Assembly (NCBI RefSeq): GCF_023053635.1 | Contig: NC_086175.1 | Span: 128,172,240 to 128,236,239 of the forward strand | Reading direction: 5' to 3' | DNA length: 64,000 nucleotides | Source of the DNA: Elgaria multicarinata webbii | Taxonomy: Eukaryota > Chordata > Lepidosauria > Squamata > Anguidae | Shown here: positions 39,401-48,620 of the stretch, one piece after another | How positions within the stretch are numbered: position 1 is the first letter of the stretch | Layout of the letters: every line of letters begins with the position of its first letter | Notes under the pieces: model-generated | Databases searched by the model: none | The model's input: only the letters and a program-made list of their open reading frames with translations | What the model was told of the DNA's origin: nothing | Program-made: the position numbers and the translations under genes

Positions 39401-42400
39401 CACTCTGCTGCTAAGATCATCTTCTTGGCTCGCCGCTCTGACCATGTCACTCCACTTCTGAAATCTCTTCATTGGCTTCCAATTCACTTCAGAATCCAAT
39501 ATAAACTTCTCCTGTTGACCTACAAAGCTTTTCACTGTCTAGCTCCTTCCTATCTCTCCTCTCTCATCTCACACTATTGCTCCGCTTGTGCTCTTCGCTC
39601 CTCTGATGCCATGTTTCTCACCTGCCCAAGGGTCTCTACTTCCCTTGCTCGGCTTCGTCCATTTTATTCTGCTGTCCCTTATGCCTGGAACGCTCTTCCA
39701 GAACATTTGAGAACTACAAGTTCAACTGCAGCTTTTAAAGCTCAGCTAAAAACTTTTCTTTTTCCTAAAGCTTTTAAAACTTGATTTTGTTCTGACTTTA
39801 TACTGTTAGTTTTACCCTACCTGTGCCTGTTTACCCTATCCTGTGCCTGTTTGCATTCTCTTCCCCTCCTTATTGTTTTATTATGATTTTATTAGAATGT
39901 AAGCCTATGCGGCAGGGTCTTGCTATTTACTGTTTTACTCTGTACAGCACCATGTACATTGATGGTGCTATATAAATAAATAAATAAATAATAATAATAA
40001 TAGTAATAATAATGATCTAGGGAGGTTGTGGGCTCCCCCCCACTGGAGGTATTCAAGAGGCAGCTGGACAACCATCTGTCAGGGATGCTTTAGGGTGGAT
40101 TCCTGCATTGAGCAGGGGGTTTATTTATTTATTTATTACATTTATATACCGCCCCACAGCTGAAGCTCTCTGAGCGGTTCAGAAAAGTTAAAACAGTAAA
40201 CATTAAGAAGTATACAAAATTTAAATTTAAGTATACAAAATTGGACTATATATCTCTCATCTCCGGAACTTTCTCCTGATGTCCACGATCGTATCTCAGC
40301 ATGTCTTTCAGATATCTCAGCCTGGCTGCTTCATCGCCGTTTGAAACTCAATATGGCAAAAACTGAACTGCTTGTTTTTCCTCCTAAACCTTCTCCTCAT
40401 CTCTCATTCTCTCTTACTGTCAACGATGTCAAGCTTACTCCGGTCAAGGAAACTCGTAGCCTTGGCTTTATATTTGATTCCTCGCTCTCCTTTATTCCTC
40501 ATATCGAGACAGTAGCTAAATCTTGTCGTTTCTTCCTGTATAATATTGCCAGGATTCGACCATTTTTGTCTGTCTCTTCTGCCAAGACTCTCGTTCACGC
40601 ACTGGTTATCTCTCGGTTGGACTACTGCAACCTCCTCCTCTCTGGCCTCCCCTCATCTCACATCAGTCCGCTGGTCTCTGTCCACCACTCTGCCGCTAAG
40701 ATCATCTTCCTGGCCCGCCGCTCTGACCATGTCACTCCGCTTCTGAAATCTCTTCATTGGCTCCCAATTCACTCCAGAATCCAATATAAACTTCTCCTGT
40801 TGACCTTCAAAGCTTTTCACGGTCTAGCTCCTGCCTATCTCTCCTCTCTCATCTCACACTATTGCCCCGCTCGTGCTCTTCGCTCCTCTGATGCCATGCT
40901 TCTTGCCTGCCCAAGGGTCTCTACTTCCCTTGCTCGGCTTCGTCCATTTTCCTCTGCTGCCCCTCATGCCTGGAACGCTCTTCCAGAACACCTGAGAACT
41001 ACCAACTCAATCACAGCTTTTAAAACACAGCTAAAAACTTTTCTTTTCCCTATAGCTTTTAAGCTTTGAGTTTGTTCTGACTCTATACTGTTAGCTTCAC
41101 CCTTCCCGGTGCCTGTTTACACTTCCCTGTGCCTGTTTGCATTCTCTTTCCCTCCTTATTGTTCACTACAACTTTATTAGATTGTAAGCCTATGCGGCAG
41201 GGTCTTGCTATTTACTGTGTTATCTGTACAGCACCATGTACATCGATGGTGCTATATAAATAAATAATAATAATAATAATAACTCTACTATTCTATGATT
41301 CTAACCCAGAATGGTACTGGGCATATAAGAACAGGCTCAGTTTATTCATGCTTGAGGGCATCAATATTAAGGAGTAGAATTTAGCCCCTGGGAATTTACC
41401 ACCAGTACTGGTCACCTGGCTAGATGGACGAACGGTCTAACTCAGCTTCCTATGTTGATGTAGTTCAGTAAACTTAATGTCCATCGTTAATCCATCTCTG
41501 CACAACTAGGGTTAATTAACTGAGTGCTTGAAATTCTAACCTCTGTACTCATTCTTTTTCTAGCGAAAGGCTTACGTTGGCTTTCTTGTGCATTTCACCT
41601 GTGCAGTCCGCTGAAAACTCTGGCGGACGCTGCTGCCCTCAAAGCATGGCTCAGTGAGACGTGGGTGAACTTTGCAATGGTCGACTACCCGTATAAAGCA
41701 GACTTCTTGGAGCCTCTTCCTGCCTGGCCTGTTCAGGTAAGCTGAACAAAGGTTGTTTCTCTCCTTCTGCGCCCCTTCGCCGCCTGAACTGCACATTAGC
41801 TCAGGGGTAGAGCACGTCCTTTCCATGCAAAAGATCTCAGATTCAAGCCTTGGGAACTCGAGATACAGCTGGAACAGCACTTGAGCACTGTTGCATTCAT
41901 GTCCTTCTTATGTGTTTCCTGTGGGCATCTGGTTGGCCACGGTGTGAACAGAATGCTGGACTAGATGGACCCTTGGTCTGATCCAGCATTGCTGTTCTTA
42001 TGTTAACAACTGTCAGTCAGTGCAGAGCAAGGGGTGAGGAATGTGTGGCCCTCCAGATGTTGTTGGACTACAACTCCCATTAACCCTAGCCAGGAAGTTA
42101 CAGCCCAACAACATCTGGAAGACCACGCATGCCCCCATCCCTGGTGTAGACAAACTTGGTATACGGCAGTATTATGTGCTCAGTTACAAGATGGGGGATA
42201 CTTGGCTCAGCAATACTACAAACGAGAAGGATCTTGGGATTGTTGTAGATCGCAAGCTGAATATGAGCCAACAGTGCGATATGGCTGCAAGAAAGGCAAA
42301 TGTTATTTTGGGCTGCATTAATAGAAGTATAGCTTCCAAATCACGTGAGGTATTGGTTCCTCTCTATTCGGCTCTGGTTAGGCCTCATCTAGAGTATTGC

Positions 42401-43501
42401 GTCCAGTTTTGGGCTCCACAATTCAAGAAGGACGTGGACGAGCTGGAGCGTGTTCAGAGGAGGGCAACCAGGATGATCAGGGGTCTGGAAACAAAGCCCT
42501 ATGAAGAGAGACTGAAAGAACTGGGCATGTTTAGCCTGGAGAAGAGAAGATTGAGGGGAGACATGATAGCACTCTTCAAATACTTAAATGGTTGTCACAC
42601 AGAGGAGGGCCAGGATCTCTTCTCGATCCTCCCAGAGTGCAGGACATGGAATAACGGGCTCAAGTTACAGGAAGCCAGATTCCAGCGGGACATCAGGAAA
42701 AACTTCCTGACTGTTAGAGCAGTACGACAATGGAATCAGTTGGCTGGTGAGGTTGTGGCCTCTCCCACACTAGAGGCCTTCAAGTGGCAGCTGGACAACC
42801 ACCTGTCAGGGATGCTTTAGGGTGGATTCCTGCATTGAGCAGGGGGTTGGACTCGATGGCCTTGTAGGCCCCTTCCAGCTCTGCTATTCTATGATTCTAT
42901 GATATACTTTTTCTAGGTCTCTAGAAGACAAAAATGAATAAACAGGTGTGGCAAAAAATGGCCAAGGATTCCGTAACACTAAGTCTTCTGCTTGATTTGT
43001 GCAGCTTCCAAATGTTCTTTCTTTCTTCAGGAGATTGTGTTACTGCGTGTTATTTCTTAATGTGTTCAATTCCACCTTGTCGTTCCCCAATAGACTCCCT
43101 AAGGCAACAAACAATTTCAATTAAAACATTAAAAACGTGAACGCGGTGCACAAAAGCAGCAAGAGCACTGATAAGGCATATTAAGGAAGTCGCAGTATGC
43201 ATTTATAGCTTCAGATACAAATCTTTTCATCAGTGGAAGTTGCTTCTAAATCAGGGCTGTTAAAACATGTGGACCTCTAAGCGTTCTTGGACTATAACTC
43301 CCATCAACTTTAGCCAGCATGGCCAATGGTGAGGGATGGTGGGAGCTGCAAATCAACAACATCTAGAAGGCCACACGTTCTCACCCCTGGTCTAAATGCA
43401 AGTTTGGTGCCTAAAGATATTTGTATTTTAAGAAAGGGTAAGCAGAATTTCTTGTGTCAAGATGTGCTATAGCCTAGGCAGCAAGGGGAGAGCACCCCCC
43501 C

Positions 43502-43540
<39 letters not shown>

Positions 43541-46500
43541 CAAACGAAGAGGTGGGTCTCAAGTTGGTGGTAGAAAGCAATCATTTTATTTTAAGTAAGT
43601 ATTTTCTCCATTGAGCTGTGTTTGCTGTGTTAGAATAAAACGCATGAAAAACCCTTTGTCCCCGAGGAGAAACAAAGGGCATAACCTGGGTACCACTACT
43701 GAGACGGCCCTGTCCCTTGTGCCTCTCCAATGGAACCATGGCGAAGGCCTCCTCTGAACATCAGGGGTGACATAGGGAGAAGAGATCCTTCACGTTTCGA
43801 GGCCCCAACCCATCTAGGCCTCTGTGGTGACCATCTTTTGTAAGGCAGGCCCAAATCCTGGCTTGTTCAGACTGATGAACACACCTTCCCCCCCCCCCCC
43901 CGCCCCTACTTTCTGCGTTATCCCTTCTAATGGAGCCTGTGAGTTTTTGTGGTTGGGAACCGTGCGGGGGGCAGGGGGATGAGTGTCTTTCCTTGAGAGC
44001 CTTTGACCAGACACCCCAGGCCAGCAGCACCTAAAACCAAGATGGCTTCCTCTTTTGTCAAAAACTCCTCATTTTCTTTAATGTATGCGGCCTCTCTGGG
44101 TGGCGTAAGCTTATTCCAGTCGCCTCCCTTTTCTTTCTTTTGAAACGGGTGGGGGCTCCAGTGACAAAACTAATGTGATTATCCAGAGTGAGAGGTGTAT
44201 TGAGAGCTTGCGGGGGAAGAATCCATTCAAGCAGCTGAACCTCTCTGCTTAATCCCTTTCTGTAACCGGGGGTGGGGGTGGGTGGGGGGAGCGGATGGTC
44301 CCCTTTGGAAAGCAGAGGCTTTTCCTCTCCTCTCCTGATCCCACCCTCCATAGAGGTTAGTGCCTCCCAAAGCTGCTCTTTAACTTCCGTATGGCACCTC
44401 TGTGCTACCAAAGGAGCTTTCGGGAATCCTTGGTCTTCCAGCCGAGAAGCTGCTCAGCCAGCTGGAAAAGGCTAGAAGTCGTCTTAATAAGTGATTAACT
44501 TCCCCCCCACCCCCTCGCTGGGCACCCGGAGCCCAAAGTGAGCAGGCTGCTGCTGAGAGTTGGCTACAGAAGCAGTCGGAACTCTTTCCTTCCCCCCCCT
44601 TTTTTCTTTTGCCCCTTCCTCACCGGGATGCTAGATCAACTGTGTCTCATTAAGCAATGTAAAACAGCCTGTTAACCCATCACTGGCCTGCTCAGTGCTC
44701 AGGAGCCATCTCATGACCCAGGAGATGGAGCAGCACAGCAGAAGCTGGGGCCTACTTGTCTGGGATCTGTGAGATGATGGACAAAGTTCTCCATCGTATG
44801 AGGAAGTGGCTTCAGTACCAATGTTCTAAAGTATGCAGAGATGTTACCATATTATCATCCCACTACATTCTGTAACATCCTAACTGGAACCTCTCTGGAT
44901 TAGGAAATGGGGTTGGCATCTTCCTTTCCAATAAGATTGGTTAATTAATGTGCCTGGAGGAAGATCCAGATGTATTTATTTATGCATTTATTATATTTAT
45001 ATCCCACCTTTTTTCCTCCAAGAAACTTAAGGTGGCATATATAATCCTCCACTCCATTTATCCTAACAACAACAACCACCCTGTGAGGTAGGTTGGGCTG
45101 TGAGCCTGTGACTGTCCCAAAGTCCCCCCAGTGAGCTTCCATGGCTGAGTGGGGACTAGAACCCGGATCTCCGGACTCCCAGTCCAACACTCTACACTGG
45201 CTCCAGATGGTGGTTGTCTTCCTGCCTAACCCACATGTATCTAAGGTAGGATGCCGTTACAGAAAGGAAATTGAGAACATAAGAATTGCTTTGATCAGGC
45301 AAAAATGTCCATTTAGTCCAGTGTTCGGTTTCTAGCCTAGGAAGGTTCCGAGGAAGCTTACAAGCAGGCAGGCAATAGTCTCCTCCTGTTTGTCCCCAGA
45401 GTTTGGTGAGAGGCTGCCCCTGACCATGGAGTTTCCATTTGGTTATCATGGCTGGTGTCCTTCATGAATTTTTCTGGCCCTTTTGAAGGAGGCTAGATAA
45501 GCTAGTGACCATTGCTGCATCACATGGCCGTGAGTTCCATAGATAAATGGTGAAAAGTACTTCCTTTTTGCTTGGTCCTGAACCTGCTCCTCATTAGTTC
45601 CATTGAGCACGGCTGTTGAGTATTTGAGCTGGGGAGAAATCATGTCTCTCCATCCCACTCATAATTCTATTAAAGCTGTTTTTTTATAATGTTTTATGAT
45701 ACTTTATTGTATATTTATGCGCTCTGGCTTACAAGAGTTTGTGAACCTGTGGCTGTGTGGAAAACACACTCTCTTGTCTGCAGGCTTTTAGAGACGATTG
45801 CTGATCTCTGCTTTCGCTGGACTTTTCATGCCCTTCTCCCTTCTGTCTTTCCGTAGGCAGCTTGTAAATATTTGAAAGACCCCAAACTGCCAGACAAATT
45901 GCTGCTTCAGAATATCTTCCAGGCGGTCAACGTCTACTACAACTACACAGGAGATGAATCCTGCTTTAACTTAACTCAGACTGCCACAGAAAGCCTTGGG
46001 ATGGAGGGATGGAGTTATCAGGTATGTGTGTGGGTCTCCCCTTTTGCAATACTGTGGAAAAAGTGGGATTCAAAGCTTGGGATGTGCCTCTGTGTGGATG
46101 CAAAAAGCGCCCCCAGGTTCAGTCCCTGGCACCTTTAGTTAAAAGGATCTCCAAGCAGGTGATGTGAAAGGTCCTGGATTGCTTCTGTGAGAAGAGACAA
46201 TACTGGCTGAGATGGACAGACGGTCTGACTTGCTATAACAGAGGTCCCCAACCTTTTTGGATCTGTCAGTGGGCACATTTGGGAATGTGAGAAACTGCTG
46301 TGGACACCATCACAAAAAGGCACCCGTGGAGGATGTAGCTAGTTACAGAATGGCTGCTGTGGGGGCCTAAAGTGAGCTAAAGAGGGCCAGGGAGAGAAAT
46401 GGTGAGGCTAGAAGCTGGGAGGGAGGGAGGGAGGGGGAAATAGCAATAGCAGGAGCAGAGGGGAGGGGAGGGAAAGAACAGAGCTGGAGGCTCAGAGGGG

Positions 46501-48568
46501 GAGAAGCAGTGAGCTCAAAAGGATGGGGGGGGGGGATAGCAAGGCTAGAGGCTGGGAGGGAGGGGGAAATAAGGCAAAGATGTAGAGGGGAGAGAAAGAG
46601 CAAAGCTAGAGGCCAGAAGGGGAGAGAAAGAAGACGGCCCTAATATGTTCCAAGGTTTTTCTTAAAGCAAGTTTTTTAAAGAAGGCAGGGAAGAAAGAGT
46701 TTTATGGGAACCATTGGAGGTCCATGTGGACACTGCAGCACTCACATATACCATACCATAGAATAGTAGAGTTGGAAGGGGCTTATAAGGCCATCGAGTC
46801 CAACCCCCTGCTCAGTGCAGGAATCCACCTTCAAGCATCCCTGACAGGGGGCTGTCCAGCTTCCTCTTGAATGCCTCTAGTGTGGGAGAGCCCCGCCCCC
46901 CGGTCATTGGTTCCGTTGTCGTACTGCTCTAACAGTCAGGAAGTTTTTCCTGATGTCCAGCTGGAATCTGGCTTCCTTTAACTTGAGCCCGTTATTCCGT
47001 GTCCTGCACTCTGGGAGGATCAAGAAGAGATCCTGGCCCTCCTCTGTGTGACAACTTTTTAAGTAATTGAAGAGTGCTATCATGTCTCCCCTCAATCTTC
47101 TCTTCTCAAAGCTAAACATGCCCAGTTCTTTCAGCCTCTCCTCATAGGGCTTTCTTTCCAGACCCCTGGTCATCCTCGTCGCCCTCCTCTGAACCCCCTC
47201 CAGCTTGTCTGCATCCTTGAAGTGCGGTGCCCAGAACTGGATGCAGTACTCAAAATGAGAATAGAGGGGAACCAACTCCTCACACGATTTGGAACCTGCC
47301 CTATAAGGCAGCTTCCTAGATCCCTAAAATCTTAAATTCTTAAATAGACCAAACACGATAAAGCCAACAGTACACATGGAGCTGAATAAGCAGCCATAAA
47401 ACGTATTTGGTGGTGGTTCTTATATAGTGTCATCAGTTTGGCGCTTTAAAATACAGGTCCCTGTCCCAAGGAGGTTACAGTCTTAAATCAAACACGGGGC
47501 AGCTGACCAAGGAGGGTGAGAGGAATGGAGGCCAGCAGGGTGCAGTTGCTCCACTTGCACTGAGCTAGGCTTTGTTACAGGAGGGTATGTAAAAGCTTGG
47601 TCAAACGGGATGACCTTCCCCTGGCGTGTAAAGCCTTGATGAGGCCAGAGCTCTATGCCTGGGGAGAGCAAAAAGAAGCTAGGTAACTTGGGAGAGGGAT
47701 GGGGGGAAGGGTCAAAATACAATATAAGGTTTACAAATGCAATTACTTTATTTCAGAGAATTTTTAAACTGCTTTTCATTTAAAATAAAAACTAAAAACC
47801 CTGAAGTGGTTTACAAAATAAAAATCATGCTAAAACAAACAAACAAACAAAAACTCATTCAAATAACTAGGGAAGAATAGCAGTTCCAGGTGTTCTCTGA
47901 GCGTCAGGGTTTTTTTGCAGCAATAAAAGCGGGGTGGTTACATTGTACTGTCCTGATGTTATGGTGAACTTGTGAAAAAGGTACGTGGCTGGCGTGGCAT
48001 CATTGACCAAACTCTTGCATCAGAAATTGACTTGATTTGGATGAGTTAATTAACCCTCAAGAGACTACAGTGTGTGTGTCTTCTGTCATTATGAACCCCA
48101 CAGCTGGGGGGGTTGCAGTGGATTGTCGTAGGATCTAAACCCAGTCGGGGGAGAGTTATTTGAGGGTTAAACAACCCTCCCATCCTTCACGGTCTGCTCC
48201 AGTGTTTTGTGAGGCTTATTTAACTCTTGAATAACCCTCCCCGGCCAGGTTCTGATGACACGACAAGCCACAGCAAGCCCAGCTGGGGCTGTGTACTCAT
48301 ACTGGTGGATGGCAGGTGTTGAGGCCCCTCGAGGGTTAATTAACCCACGATGGGCTGTTACGTCATCCAAAGGGGCTGCCTTATTTTTACAGCAGGTTTG
48401 AGGCATGTGGTGCTGTACAGAGAACCTTACATTCTGTTTTTTAACAATGCATCTCTGTTCTGAGGAACTACTAAGGGAGACACCTCTTCTAAGTGCATTG
48501 ACCATGCCAGTTACTGGTGACAGGAGTTGTAGTCCAACACATCTGGAGGGCACCATGTTGGGGAGGGC

Positions 48569-48620
<52 letters not shown>

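Larger units (their letters stand above)
38803..41305 (+). mobile_element. CR1 3' end split by nested LINE insertions
   Basis: CR1 pieces at 38803-39064 ([35 protein letters not shown]), 40018-40121 (CTAGGGAGGTTGTGGGCTC to CATTGAGCAGGGGG) and 41280-41305 (the ACTCTACTATTCTATGATTC tail). Read in order they form one interrupted 3' end. The gaps are filled by L2-B, L2-A and a second L2-B. Confidence 0.82.
42907..44034. other. Intron 6 sequence with one MITE and a (CA)n array
   Basis: Otherwise no feature recognised. Confidence 0.45.
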
